DNA of 64,000 nt from Duganella levis (GTDB lineage Bacteria; Pseudomonadota; Gammaproteobacteria; Burkholderiales; Burkholderiaceae_D): contig NZ_WWCT01000001.1 of the NCBI RefSeq assembly GCF_009857605.1, forward strand, positions 603,720-667,719, given 5' to 3'. Under the pieces are notes generated by a model. That model was not told where the DNA came from, did no database searches, and saw only the letters and a program-made list of their open reading frames with translations. Positions 6,595-15,052 of this stretch are shown here, piece after piece. A program made the position numbers and the translations under genes. How positions within the stretch are numbered: the stretch's first letter is position 1; the number at the start of each line of letters is the position of its first letter.

Positions 6595-8871
6595 ATGAAT
6601 ACCAATCTGTCTCCATTGGCATTGGCGCTGCTTGCCGCCTTTGCTACGCACGTCCACGCAGACGAAGACGTCCCGCTCCATCAACTGGGTACGGTCACCG
6701 TCACCGGCAACCGCCCTACTTCGCTGCCGACGCAGATCCCGACCACCATCGAGGGCATCACCAAGGAAGAAATCGAACGCGATATCAACGCCACCGATGC
6801 CGAGGACGCGCTTAAATACCTGCCCAGCCTTCTGGTGCGCAAGCGCTACATCGGCGACTACAACCACGCCGTGCTATCGACGCGCGCCTCCGGCACCGGC
6901 AACAGTGCGCGCTCGATGGTCTACGCGGACGGCATCCTGCTGTCTAATTATCTGGGCAACGGCGCCACCTTCGCGCCGCGCTGGGGCATGGTCAGCCCGG
7001 AGGAAATCGAACGGGTCGATGTGCTGTATGGCCCCTTCTCCGCCGCGTATGGCGGCAATTCGGTCGGCGCGGTGGTCGATTACGTCACGCGCATGCCGAC
7101 CAAATTTGAAGCGCACGCCAAGCTGACGCTGACGCATCAGCCGTCTAAACTGTACGGCACCAACGATAACTACGACGGCAAGCAAGGCAGCTTTGAGCTG
7201 GGCGACCGTCAAGGCGCGTGGTCGTGGTGGCTGGCGTTGAGCCGCACCGACAGCGAAGGCCAGCCGCTGACCTTCCCTACGCGTTCGGCCAACACGCCGC
7301 TGAGCAGCGCAGGCACGCCGGTCACCGGCGCGGTGGCGGGACTGGACCGCACCAACAATCCCTGGTATCTGCTTGGTACGGCCACGCAGTACCACACAGT
7401 GCAGGATCAGTTGAAAGCCAAGCTGGCCTACGATTTTTCGCCGACCATGCGCGCCACCTACACGTTCGGCTTGTGGCGCAATGATTCCGAAGGCCGTCCG
7501 ACCACGTATCTGCGCGATGCGGCCGGCCAGCCGGTCTACACCGGCACGGTCAATGTGAACGGTCACGCCTACACGCTGGCGCCGACCGATTTCAATCTGT
7601 CCAACGAAGACCTGCAGCACTTCATGCATGGCCTGACGGTGAAGACCAATACCAAGGGCGTGTTCGACTGGGAAGTCGCGGCCAGCCTGTATGACTACAA
7701 CAAGGACCAGCTGCGCGCGGCCACCACAGTCGCCATGCCGGCCGCGCTGTCCGGCGGCGCGGGACGGCTGGTGAATCAGGGCTGCACTGGCTGGAACACG
7801 TTTGCGGCCAAGGGTGTGTGGCGTCCCGATGCCGGGAACGTAGCGGAATTCGGCTATCAGCGCGAGGCCTACAAGTTAAGCAGCACCGAGACGCCCACTA
7901 CCGACTGGATCAACGGCGCGGCCAGCGGCAATCCGACTTCACGCTTCGGCGGCAAGTCGGAAATCAACAGCCTGTATGCGCAGGATACGTGGAAGTTTGC
8001 GCCGCAGTGGAAGACGGTATTGGGTGCGCGCTTCGAGCGCTGGCATGCGCATGACGGTGTGATTGCCAATGCCACCAAGTCTGCATCGTACGCGGAGCGC
8101 ACCGAGAATTATGTGTCGCCGAAAGCCGCGCTGGCGTATCAGGCCAGCGAGGACTGGGTGCTGAAGGCGTCGCTGGGCCGCGCGGTGCGCATGCCGACGG
8201 TATCCGAGTTGTACCAGGGCGGCGTCAACGCCGCCGGCCAGTTGACCAACAACGATCCGAATCTCAAGCCCGAGAAGTCGTGGACCACAGAGCTGAGTGG
8301 TGAACGCAAGCTGGCCACCGGCTATCTGCGCCTGACCGCGTTCGGCGAGCGCACCGCCGATGCGCTGTACTCGCAGACCAATGTGCTGGTCACGCCGATG
8401 GTCACGAATATCCAGAATGTGGATCTGATCCGCACCAAGGGCCTGGAGGTGTCGTATGGCGCCAATGATGTGCTGCTGCGCGGCCTCGATCTGAGTTCCA
8501 GTCTGACGTGGACCGATTCGAAGATCATCCGCAACGACAAGGCGCCGAGCAGCATCGGCAAATGGCAACCGCGCATTCCGGAATGGCGCGCAACTGGCGT
8601 CGCCTCTTACGCCGTCAGCGACAAGCTGTCGATGACGCTGGCAGGGCGTTACAGCGGCAAGCAGTATTCGACGCTGGATAATTCGGATGTCAACGGCTTC
8701 GCCTATCAAGGCTCCAGCAAGTACTTCACTGCCGATGCGCGCGTGCGCTATCGCTTCAATGCGCAGTGGAGCATGGCGCTCGGCATCGACAATCTGAATA
8801 ACTACCAGTACTGGAACTTCCATCCCTACCCGCAACGTACTTACGTCGCTGAGCTGAAGTTCGATCTCTAA
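6595..8871 (+). CDS. TonB-dependent receptor following DUF2946 gene
   Basis: A 758-residue outer-membrane receptor: signal peptide (LSPLALALLAAFATHVHA), TonB-box-like LGTVTVTGNRP, plug (AEDALKYLPSLLVRKRY, RSMVYADGILLSNYL, EIERVDVLYGPFSAAYGGNSVGAVVDY) and a barrel ending YVAELKFDL. AGGAA precedes ATG 6595 at good spacing, which decides the start over the upstream ATG at 6529. The plug with RKRYIGDYNH matches receptors annotated for copper or unknown substrates more than classical siderophore receptors, but the substrate cannot be fixed by eye. It probably shares a transcript with the DUF2946 gene. Confidence 0.9.
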   Translation: MNTNLSPLALALLAAFATHVHADEDVPLHQLGTVTVTGNRPTSLPTQIPTTIEGITKEEIERDINATDAEDALKYLPSLLVRKRYIGDYNHAVLSTRASGTGNSARSMVYADGILLSNYLGNGATFAPRWGMVSPEEIERVDVLYGPFSAAYGGNSVGAVVDYVTRMPTKFEAHAKLTLTHQPSKLYGTNDNYDGKQGSFELGDRQGAWSWWLALSRTDSEGQPLTFPTRSANTPLSSAGTPVTGAVAGLDRTNNPWYLLGTATQYHTVQDQLKAKLAYDFSPTMRATYTFGLWRNDSEGRPTTYLRDAAGQPVYTGTVNVNGHAYTLAPTDFNLSNEDLQHFMHGLTVKTNTKGVFDWEVAASLYDYNKDQLRAATTVAMPAALSGGAGRLVNQGCTGWNTFAAKGVWRPDAGNVAEFGYQREAYKLSSTETPTTDWINGAASGNPTSRFGGKSEINSLYAQDTWKFAPQWKTVLGARFERWHAHDGVIANATKSASYAERTENYVSPKAALAYQASEDWVLKASLGRAVRMPTVSELYQGGVNAAGQLTNNDPNLKPEKSWTTELSGERKLATGYLRLTAFGERTADALYSQTNVLVTPMVTNIQNVDLIRTKGLEVSYGANDVLLRGLDLSSSLTWTDSKIIRNDKAPSSIGKWQPRIPEWRATGVASYAVSDKLSMTLAGRYSGKQYSTLDNSDVNGFAYQGSSKYFTADARVRYRFNAQWSMALGIDNLNNYQYWNFHPYPQRTYVAELKFDL

Positions 8872-8881
8872 CCCTCGCGGG

Positions 8882-8903
8882 CGCCGCCGGATTTTCGGTG
8901 GCG
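8882..8903 (+). terminator. Terminator-like hairpin after the receptor gene
   Basis: CGCCGCCG (8882-8889) pairs with CGGTGGCG (8896-8903) with one G-T wobble around a GATTTT loop, 10 nt after the receptor stop. The following bases TCTCGTGCGC are only weakly T-rich, so termination may need Rho. Confidence 0.35.
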
Positions 8904-8910
8904 TCTCGTG

Positions 8911-8937
8911 CGCATTTAAACATTCATATGATATACT
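8911..8937 (+). promoter_or_regulatory. hmp promoter region with NsrR-like half sites
   Basis: A TATACT -10 candidate lies at 8932-8937. Overlapping its upstream side is CGCATTTAAACATTCATA, which partly resembles the NsrR operator (ATGYATTT with an inverted AAATRCAT arm). NsrR is the usual nitric-oxide-responsive repressor of hmp genes; the match here is imperfect, so this is a suggestion. Confidence 0.35.
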
Positions 8938-8973
8938 TGTTTACGTCAAAACTTCATAAAGACAGAGATCATC

Positions 8974-10155
8974 ATGCTGAGCACCGAACATAAAGCCATC
9001 ATCACCGCCACCGTCCCTATCCTGGAAGAAGGCGGCGAAGCCCTGACCCGTCATTTCTATCAATCGCTGTTCCGCGACTACCCGCACGTGAAGCCCATGT
9101 TCAATCAGGCCAACCAGCAAGACGGCAACCAGCAGCGCGCGTTGGCCAATGCGGTGCTGATGTATGCGAAGAATATCGAGAAGCTGGAAAAACTCGGGCC
9201 GCTGGTCGGCACCATCGTGAACAAGCATGTGTCGCTGCAGATCCAGCCGGAGCACTATCCCATCGTCGGCGCCGCGCTGTTGAAGGCGATCCGCGAAGTG
9301 CTGGGCGACCAGGTGGCGACGGATGCGGTGATTGAGGCCTGGGGCGCGGCCTACGGTCAACTGGCAGATATCCTGATCGGGGCCGAGGAAAACGTCTACA
9401 AGGAAAACGAGCAGGCCGAAGGCGGCTGGCGCGGTGCGCGCGCCTTCAAGGTGACTGCCAAGACGGTGGAAAGCGATGAGATTACGTCCTTCGTGTTGAC
9501 GCCTGCCGATGGCGGCAAGGTGGTGGCGCACAAGCCTGGCCAGTACATCGGCGTGCTGCTGACGGTGAATGGCGCGGAACAGCGTCGCCAGTATTCGCTG
9601 TCCGCGACGGCCAATGGCGCAAGCTATCGCATCAGCGTGAAGCGTGAGCCGGGTGGCGTGGTGTCCAACTTTCTGCATGATGGCGTGCAGGTCGGCGACA
9701 GCATCGATCTGTTCCCACCATCGGGCGACTTTGTGCTGGCCGACAGCGACAAGCCGCTGGTGCTGATCAGCGGTGGCGTCGGCATCACGCCTACGCTGGC
9801 GATGTTGACGGCGGCGCTGACCACCGATCGACCGGTCCACTTCATTCACGCGGCGCGCCACGCCGGCGTGCATGCGTTCCGCGATCATATCGATGCGCTG
9901 GCCGCAAAGCATCCGCAATTGCAGCGCTTTTACTGCTATGAGTTGGCCGACGCCAGTTCGGTGCAGCCGCATTCCACCGGCTACCTCAATCCGCAGAAGC
10001 TGACCGCGTGGTTGCCGGAGACGCGCGATGTGGACGCCTACTTCCTCGGCCCGACGCCGTTCATGAAAGCGATCAAGTCGCATCTGGCGGAGCTGGGCGT
10101 ACCGGCGTCGCAGACGCATTACGAGTTCTTTGGTCCGGCGGAAGCCCTGGCTTGA
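8974..10155 (+). CDS. hmp: Flavohemoprotein, nitric oxide dioxygenase
   Basis: A 393-residue cytoplasmic protein that converts nitric oxide and O2 to nitrate using NAD(P)H. Residues 1-~140 are a globin with proximal His85 (IVNKHVSLQI) and the distal Tyr/Gln region FYQSLFRDYP. Residues ~150-255 bind FAD (RQYSLSA). Residues ~265-393 bind NAD(P)H (LISGGVGITPTLAML, AYFLGPTPFM). Length and all three domains agree with Hmp. AGAG upstream of ATG 8974 is the likely ribosome-binding site. The neighbouring genes do not suggest denitrification, so the role is most likely nitrosative-stress defence. Confidence 0.96.
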   Translation: MLSTEHKAIITATVPILEEGGEALTRHFYQSLFRDYPHVKPMFNQANQQDGNQQRALANAVLMYAKNIEKLEKLGPLVGTIVNKHVSLQIQPEHYPIVGAALLKAIREVLGDQVATDAVIEAWGAAYGQLADILIGAEENVYKENEQAEGGWRGARAFKVTAKTVESDEITSFVLTPADGGKVVAHKPGQYIGVLLTVNGAEQRRQYSLSATANGASYRISVKREPGGVVSNFLHDGVQVGDSIDLFPPSGDFVLADSDKPLVLISGGVGITPTLAMLTAALTTDRPVHFIHAARHAGVHAFRDHIDALAAKHPQLQRFYCYELADASSVQPHSTGYLNPQKLTAWLPETRDVDAYFLGPTPFMKAIKSHLAELGVPASQTHYEFFGPAEALA

Positions 10156-10199
10156 TGCGCTTTTCAACTATGTAAAGCCGGATTTCTTCGTGTACCTGC

Positions 10200-10237
10200 T
10201 TAGGCGTGGATGTAATACTTTACGCATCCTCGCCTAA
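10200..10237 (+). promoter_or_regulatory. 14-bp imperfect inverted repeat upstream of the ABC operon
   Basis: TTAGGCGTGGATGT (10200-10213) and GCATCCTCGCCTAA (10224-10237) form a dyad with 12 of 14 paired positions and a 10-nt A/T-rich centre. It ends 12 nt before the start codon, so it may be a repressor operator overlapping the promoter or a hairpin in the leader that affects ribosome access. There is no T-run after it, so it is not a terminator. Confidence 0.55.
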
Positions 10238-10249
10238 CCTTGGGAAAAC

Positions 10250-11233
10250 ATGAAGCGCAGAACCCTGTTGAAGCTGGCCGGCAGTGCCGCCTTGTCTGGT
10301 TTGTCTCCTGTATCGCTGGTGGTTGCCGCTCCGCTGAAGGAGCTGCGGCTGGACTACGCCTACTACTCGCCTACCAGTCTGGTGCTGCGGCGCTTTGGCT
10401 GGCTGGAGGAGGAGTTCAAGGCGGACGGCGTGCAGGTGCGCTGGGTGCTGAGCGCCGGCAGCAATCGCGCGCTGGAGTATCTGAACGCGAACAGTATCGA
10501 TATCGGCTCGTCTGCGGGTCTGGCGGCATTGCTGGCTAAAGCGAATGGCAATCCGATCAAGACGCCGTACATTTTCTCCCGTCCGGAGTGGACGGCGCTG
10601 GTGGTGCGCAAGGATTCGCCGATTCGCTCCGTGGCGGATTTGAAGGGCAAGAAGGTTGCGGCCACCAAGGGCACCGACCCGTATCTGTTCCTGCTGCGGT
10701 CCTTGCAGACTGCGGGCTTGAAGCGCAGCGATATCGAGCATGTGAGCTTGCAGCATGCGGATGGCCGCGCGGCGCTGGAGCAAGGCAAGGTGGATGCGTG
10801 GGCGGGACTTGATCCGCACATGGCGGCCAGCGAGCTGGAAGCCGGCTCCAAGCTTATTTACCGGAATGTGGCGTTTAATACCTACGGTTTCCTGAATGTC
10901 CGTGAGGAGTTCCTGGCGACGCGGCCGGTGGAAGTGGCGCGGGTGATCAAGGCATATGAACGTGCACGCGCCTGGGTGATCGCCAATCCGAGCGAGGCGG
11001 CCAAGATTTTATCTGAAGAGGCTAAGGTGACGTTGCCGGTGGCGCTGTTGCAGGTCAAACTGCGCAGTGATTTCAGCAATCCTCAGCCGGGCAGCGAGCA
11101 TGTGAAGGCCTTGCAGGTGGCCGCGCCGATCCTCAAAGCCGAGGCGCTGGTCAAGAGCGATACGGACTTGAACCGCGCCATCGCGGAGCTGGTCGATACC
11201 CGCTTCGCACGGCCTTACATCACGAAGGCATAG
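10250..11233 (+). CDS. ABC transporter substrate-binding protein, sulfonate/taurine type
   Basis: A 327-residue periplasmic binding protein of the SsuA/NMT1 group. The N-terminus MKRRTLLKLAGSAAL has a twin-arginine-like RRTLLK and a signal peptide ending near VVAAP. The mature part has the two-lobe pattern YAYYSPTSLVLRRFGWLEEEF, GSNRALEYLNANSIDIGSSAG and DLKGKKVAATKGTDPYLFLL. It is the first gene of a three-gene importer operon, 11 nt before the permease. Aliphatic sulfonates are the commonest substrate for this family arrangement, but nitrate, taurine and pyrimidine precursors are also known. No desulfonating monooxygenase (SsuD/TauD) gene is present nearby. Confidence 0.88.
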   Translation: MKRRTLLKLAGSAALSGLSPVSLVVAAPLKELRLDYAYYSPTSLVLRRFGWLEEEFKADGVQVRWVLSAGSNRALEYLNANSIDIGSSAGLAALLAKANGNPIKTPYIFSRPEWTALVVRKDSPIRSVADLKGKKVAATKGTDPYLFLLRSLQTAGLKRSDIEHVSLQHADGRAALEQGKVDAWAGLDPHMAASELEAGSKLIYRNVAFNTYGFLNVREEFLATRPVEVARVIKAYERARAWVIANPSEAAKILSEEAKVTLPVALLQVKLRSDFSNPQPGSEHVKALQVAAPILKAEALVKSDTDLNRAIAELVDTRFARPYITKA

Positions 11234-11244
11234 GAGCAGCCAGC

Positions 11245-12123
11245 ATGAGCAGCCAACTGGCCGCATCGCCCACAGACGCCGCCACCGCGCCCCGCGAAGC
11301 AACGCGCGTCACCACGTCTGCGCCACACACAGCCGCAGCCGGGGTCAGCGCGCCAAGTGCGGCTGGTGGCCGCTGGCGGCGGGCTTTGCTTGGTTTGCTG
11401 TTGCCGGTGTCCGTGCTGGTGGCGGTCGAGCTATCGGTGCGTGGCGGGCTGATTCCGGCCAATATGCTGCCTGCGCCATCGCAGATTCTGGATACATTGC
11501 GCGACCTTGGCGCGCAAGGATTGGCTGGCCATATCGTCGCCAGCACGCTGCGGGTGGTCGCGGGCTTCGCGGCGGGCGCCGTGCTGGCCGTGCTGCTGGG
11601 CGCCGCCGTGGGCCTGAGCCGCCACGCCGAAGCCATTCTCGATCCAAGCTTCCAGGCCCTGCGTGCGATTCCGTCGCTGGCCTGGGTGCCTTTGCTGCTG
11701 CTCTGGCTCGGCATCGACGAAGCACCGAAAATCGTCCTGATCGCCATCGGCGCCTTCTTCCCCATCTATATGGGCGTTGCTTCCGGCATCCGCGGCGTGG
11801 ACCGCAAACTGATTGAAGTGGCGCGCCTATACCGTCTGTCCAACGTCGCGCTAACGCGGCGAGTGCTGCTGCCCGCCGCCCTGCCGGCCATCCTCACCGG
11901 CCTGCGCAACGGCCTCAGTCTGGCGTGGATGTTCATGGTCGCCGCAGAACTGATCGCCGCCAGCAAAGGCCTCGGATACCTGCTCTCCGACGGCCGCGAA
12001 ACCAGCCGCGCCGATATCGTATTAGCGGCCATCTTCCTGCTGGCCATTCTCGGCAAAATCAGCGACAGCCTGATGGCCGCCATCGAAAAACGCAGCCTTG
12101 CATGGCGCGACAGCTACGCATGA
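11245..12123 (+). CDS. ABC transporter permease, SsuC/TauC type
   Basis: A 292-residue inner-membrane protein. A long Ala/Thr/Ser-rich cytoplasmic head of ~45 residues precedes about six hydrophobic segments. The cytoplasmic coupling loop with the EAA motif reads EVARLYRLSNVALTRRVLLPAALPAILTGLRNG, split here into its two halves around residue 200. It belongs to the sulfonate/nitrate/taurine importer permeases (BPD_transp_1). GGAG lies upstream of ATG 11245. The last 4 nt overlap the ATPase start (ATGA), which indicates translational coupling. Confidence 0.93.
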   Translation: MSSQLAASPTDAATAPREATRVTTSAPHTAAAGVSAPSAAGGRWRRALLGLLLPVSVLVAVELSVRGGLIPANMLPAPSQILDTLRDLGAQGLAGHIVASTLRVVAGFAAGAVLAVLLGAAVGLSRHAEAILDPSFQALRAIPSLAWVPLLLLWLGIDEAPKIVLIAIGAFFPIYMGVASGIRGVDRKLIEVARLYRLSNVALTRRVLLPAALPAILTGLRNGLSLAWMFMVAAELIAASKGLGYLLSDGRETSRADIVLAAIFLLAILGKISDSLMAAIEKRSLAWRDSYA

Positions 12124-12827
12124 CCATCGCCCTCGACATTCACGTAACCGAAAAACGCTACGTCGCGCGCACCGTGCTGCGCGACGTCAGCCTGCAACTA
12201 CAAGAAGGAGAACTGGTCAGCCTGATCGGCGCCAGCGGCTGCGGCAAAAGCAGCCTGCTATCGATTGCTTCCGGCCTCGATCGGGATTTCAGCGGCGAGA
12301 TCAAACTCGATGGCAAAGCGCTGCACGGCGTCAGCCGCGACATCGGCTTCATCTTCCAGGAACCGCGCCTGTTCCCATGGCTGACAGTGTCCGAAAACGT
12401 CGCCTTCGACAGCAACAACGCCCTGTCCTCGCAACGGCTGGTCACGCGCCTGCTGGCGGAAGTCGGCCTGCAAGACCATGCAGAAGCGCTGCCGAAGCAG
12501 CTGTCCGGCGGCCAAGCCCAACGCGCCGCCATCGCGCGCGGTCTGTTCACCCAACCGCGCGTTCTACTGCTGGACGAACCCTTCTCCGCCGTAGACGCCT
12601 TCACCCGCATGAAACTGCAAGACCTGCTGCTGAAAGTCGCGCAGCAGCACAAACTCACCGTGCTGCTGGTCACGCACGATATCGACGAAGCGCTCTACCT
12701 GAGCGACCGCGTGGTCCTGCTGGACGGCGGCCTGACCGAATTCCATCCTGGCCCCTCACCGCGCAAGCGCGGCGACGCCGATGCCGCACATCTGAAGGCC
12801 GCGATTCTCGACAGCCTTCACGTCTGA
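12120..12827 (+). CDS. ABC transporter ATP-binding protein, SsuB/TauB type
   Basis: A 235-residue ATPase energising the importer. Walker A is GASGCGKSSLL, the Q-loop lies in IGFIFQEPRLFPWLTV, the signature is LSGGQAQRAAIARGL and Walker B is VLLLDEPFSAVD with the switch His in LLVTHDIDEAL. The QEPRLFPWLTV segment is typical of SsuB/TauB proteins. ATG 12120 is used because it overlaps the permease stop by 4 nt; the longer frame upstream lies inside the permease. It is the last gene of the operon and meets the next, convergent gene after only 4 nt with no visible terminator. Confidence 0.94.
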   Translation: MTIALDIHVTEKRYVARTVLRDVSLQLQEGELVSLIGASGCGKSSLLSIASGLDRDFSGEIKLDGKALHGVSRDIGFIFQEPRLFPWLTVSENVAFDSNNALSSQRLVTRLLAEVGLQDHAEALPKQLSGGQAQRAAIARGLFTQPRVLLLDEPFSAVDAFTRMKLQDLLLKVAQQHKLTVLLVTHDIDEALYLSDRVVLLDGGLTEFHPGPSPRKRGDADAAHLKAAILDSLHV

Positions 12828-12831
12828 CACC

Positions 12832-13305
12832 TTACTGCAAACCGTACTTCACCCTGATGCGGGGTGCGCTGCCGTCTTTCCGCATCAGCGCCATGGCCGC
12901 GTTAAAGCGTCGCAGAAAACCGGCATCGACGGCGCTCTTGTCGAACATGATATAGCTCTCCGTGACATCCAGCGGCGGTCCAACGATACGCACGCTGGCA
13001 GTGGCATCCAGTTTTTTCAGCATCGCCATGCCGGCCTGCCGGCCGGTGATCACCGCATCGACCCGCCCCATGATCAGCTTGCGAAAACTCCACTCGTCAT
13101 GCGACGCGTAATCGAGCCGGGAGAACATGCCGCTGCCAATCTGCACCATCTCCACCGCCGCGCCCTTGGGCGTGCCATCAGCATCGGCCTCGGTGTAGGG
13201 GGGCTGATCATAGGCCAGCAGCTTGAATTTTTCGCCTGGCACAGCGGCGCACACGCCCGGCCACCCGGCGCAGCACAGCAGCCAGGCAATCAACACAGCG
13301 CGCAT
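12832..13305 (-). CDS. Shortened periplasmic solute-binding (SBP_bac_3-like) protein
   Basis: A 157-residue protein with a signal peptide (AVLIAWLLCCAGWPGVCA). The N-terminal binding-protein beginning (KLLAYDQPPYTEADADG) is followed quickly by pieces that resemble the second lobe of family 3 binding proteins (FRKLIMGRVDAVITGR, LDVTESYIMFDK, FNAAMALMRKDGSAPRIRVKYG). Family members are usually ~230-260 residues, so about 80-90 residues of the middle appear missing while the frame stays open. The ATG overlaps the chemoreceptor stop as TGATG, so the two are translationally coupled. It could be a ligand-presenting partner of the receptor or a decaying gene; function is unproven. Confidence 0.7.
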   Translation of the reverse strand: MRAVLIAWLLCCAGWPGVCAAVPGEKFKLLAYDQPPYTEADADGTPKGAAVEMVQIGSGMFSRLDYASHDEWSFRKLIMGRVDAVITGRQAGMAMLKKLDATASVRIVGPPLDVTESYIMFDKSAVDAGFLRRFNAAMALMRKDGSAPRIRVKYGLQ

Positions 13306-14900
13306 CAATTCAGCAGCTTCACCGGCTGTCTGTCGGCAGACGGCAGCGACGCCACCTTGAAACGGGCAACGGTGGCGCGTAAGCCCTCCGCCTGCCCCGC
13401 CAATGCGTGTGCCGCCGCTGTCGCCTGCTCCACCAGTGCGGCGTTTTGCTGCGTAACGTCGTCCATGCTGATGATGGCCGCGTTGACCTGCTCCACGCCG
13501 GCGCGCTGCTCGACCGACGCCGCCACCACTTCACGCATGATGCCGCTGACCCGGCCGATCGAATCCGAGATGCCGGACATCGCGCGCCCGGCTTCGTCAA
13601 CCGCCGCCGCTCCGCTATCGATATCCCACACCGATCCCATGATCAGGTTGCGAATCTCCTGCGACGCTGCCGCGCAGCGCTGCGCCAGCGCGCGCACCTC
13701 GCTGGCCACGACGGCAAAACCGCGCCCCTGCTCACCGGCGCGCGCGGCTTCCACTGCGGCGTTCAGCGCCAGGATATTGGTCTGAAAGGCGATACCTTCA
13801 ATGGTCGCAATCACTTCGGTCATGCGCGTGCTGCCATCCGACACCTTGTCCATGGCGGCGATCACACGCTGCACGACGGCGCCGCCGGTAACGGCCATTT
13901 GCAAAGCGCTTTCCGCCACGCCCTGTCCCTGCGCCGCGTTATTGCTGTTGTTGCCGATGGTCGACGTGATCTCTTCCATACTGGCGGCGGTTTCCTCCAG
14001 CGAGGATGCCTGCTCCTCGGTGCGTCGCGACAGATCGCTATTGCCGTCGGCGATTTCAGCGGCGGCATGGGCGATTGTGTCGGCTGATCCCTTGATCTCC
14101 GCCACCATGCGGTTGAGGCTCACGCGCATCCGTTCGAGGGAGGCGATCAGGCTGTCGTTGGCCATTTGCGAGGTATCGACCGCGAACGCCAGGTTGCCAG
14201 CGGCGATTTCTCCGGCAATGGCCTGCGCTTCGGCGGGGTCGCCGCCCAGCTGCCGCATCACGCCGCGCGTCAGCAGCACGCTCACGGTCACGCTCACCAC
14301 CAGCGCTACCGCCACCAGCAACAGGATCGTGGTGTAGGTTTTATCCGCGCCGCGCTTGGCGACGGCGCTGGCATCTTCATTCAACTTGATTTCCTTGTCC
14401 TTAAGCGCCTGCGCGGCGTCGATCCATGCGCGCTGGGCTGGCCGCAGCCGTTCGATCGCCAGCCTGGTCGCCAGCTCGCGCTCGTTCTTCAGCCCTGCTT
14501 CCAGCACCGCATCGAACGCGGGCAACGCAGCCGATTCGAGTTCTCCCAGCTTGGTGAACAGGCGCTTTTCCTCGTCGGTGGTGCCGGCTTCCGCCTCAAA
14601 CATCTTGCCCAGGCGGGTGTAGGCATCGCGGTAGGCGGTTTCCTGGCGCTTGATGCGCTCAACTTCCGGCGCCACCATTTGCGGGTCGGTCAGCAGGATC
14701 ACGTTGCGGATGGCGATCATGCGATCCTGGATGGAGTTCTGCAACGCGCTGGCGAATAACATCTCCGGATTATTCACGTCCGCGATGTCGCCCAGGTTCT
14801 GGTTCAGGGTCCGCACGCCAACAATCCCGACACCGCCGATCAGCAGCGACAGCAAAGTCAGTAGTCCGAGGCTCACGATTAATCGATGTTTCAACTGCAT
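13305..14900 (-). CDS. Methyl-accepting chemotaxis protein
   Basis: A 531-residue chemoreceptor. The first membrane segment ([21 protein letters not shown]) is followed by a four-helix-bundle periplasmic sensor (4HB_MCP type, residues ~30-190), a second membrane segment ([20 protein letters not shown]), a HAMP domain, and a signalling hairpin with the highly conserved tip [23 protein letters not shown] 14900 has GGAG 10 nt upstream and starts the usual [14 protein letters not shown] sequence. No C-terminal CheR-docking pentapeptide is present. A palindrome lies 24 nt upstream of the start. The stop overlaps the start of the shortened binding protein, suggesting a joint sensory role. Confidence 0.94.
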   Translation of the reverse strand: MQLKHRLIVSLGLLTLLSLLIGGVGIVGVRTLNQNLGDIADVNNPEMLFASALQNSIQDRMIAIRNVILLTDPQMVAPEVERIKRQETAYRDAYTRLGKMFEAEAGTTDEEKRLFTKLGELESAALPAFDAVLEAGLKNERELATRLAIERLRPAQRAWIDAAQALKDKEIKLNEDASAVAKRGADKTYTTILLLVAVALVVSVTVSVLLTRGVMRQLGGDPAEAQAIAGEIAAGNLAFAVDTSQMANDSLIASLERMRVSLNRMVAEIKGSADTIAHAAAEIADGNSDLSRRTEEQASSLEETAASMEEITSTIGNNSNNAAQGQGVAESALQMAVTGGAVVQRVIAAMDKVSDGSTRMTEVIATIEGIAFQTNILALNAAVEAARAGEQGRGFAVVASEVRALAQRCAAASQEIRNLIMGSVWDIDSGAAAVDEAGRAMSGISDSIGRVSGIMREVVAASVEQRAGVEQVNAAIISMDDVTQQNAALVEQATAAAHALAGQAEGLRATVARFKVASLPSADRQPVKLLN

Positions 14901-14923
14901 CTCACAGGCTCCTTTTTTAACTA

Positions 14924-14939
14924 TACTATACGTATAGTA
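14924..14939. promoter_or_regulatory. 16-bp perfect palindrome, candidate TetR operator (site 1)
   Basis: TACTATACGTATAGTA is a perfect palindrome 24 nt before the chemoreceptor start. It is composed of GTATAGT half-sites that recur near the divergent TetR gene, so it is probably that regulator's binding site. Confidence 0.6.
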
Positions 14940-15012
14940 CATGGTTAACCTTTGGAAATGTTCATTGCTTTTCATTTACTTGATATGCATGATTTGTTGC
15001 GTATAGGGCCGG

Positions 15013-15034
15013 TATAGTAAAATTACGTACTATC
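15013..15034. promoter_or_regulatory. Second TATAGTA/TACTATC inverted repeat, candidate TetR operator (site 2)
   Basis: TATAGTA (15013-15019) and TACTATC (15028-15034) are inverted copies of the site 1 half-site, with an 8-nt spacer, 19 nt before the TetR start. A further GTATAG copy lies at 15001-15006. Position suggests autoregulation. Confidence 0.5.
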
Positions 15035-15052
15035 ACCTATCCCTAAATCGTC

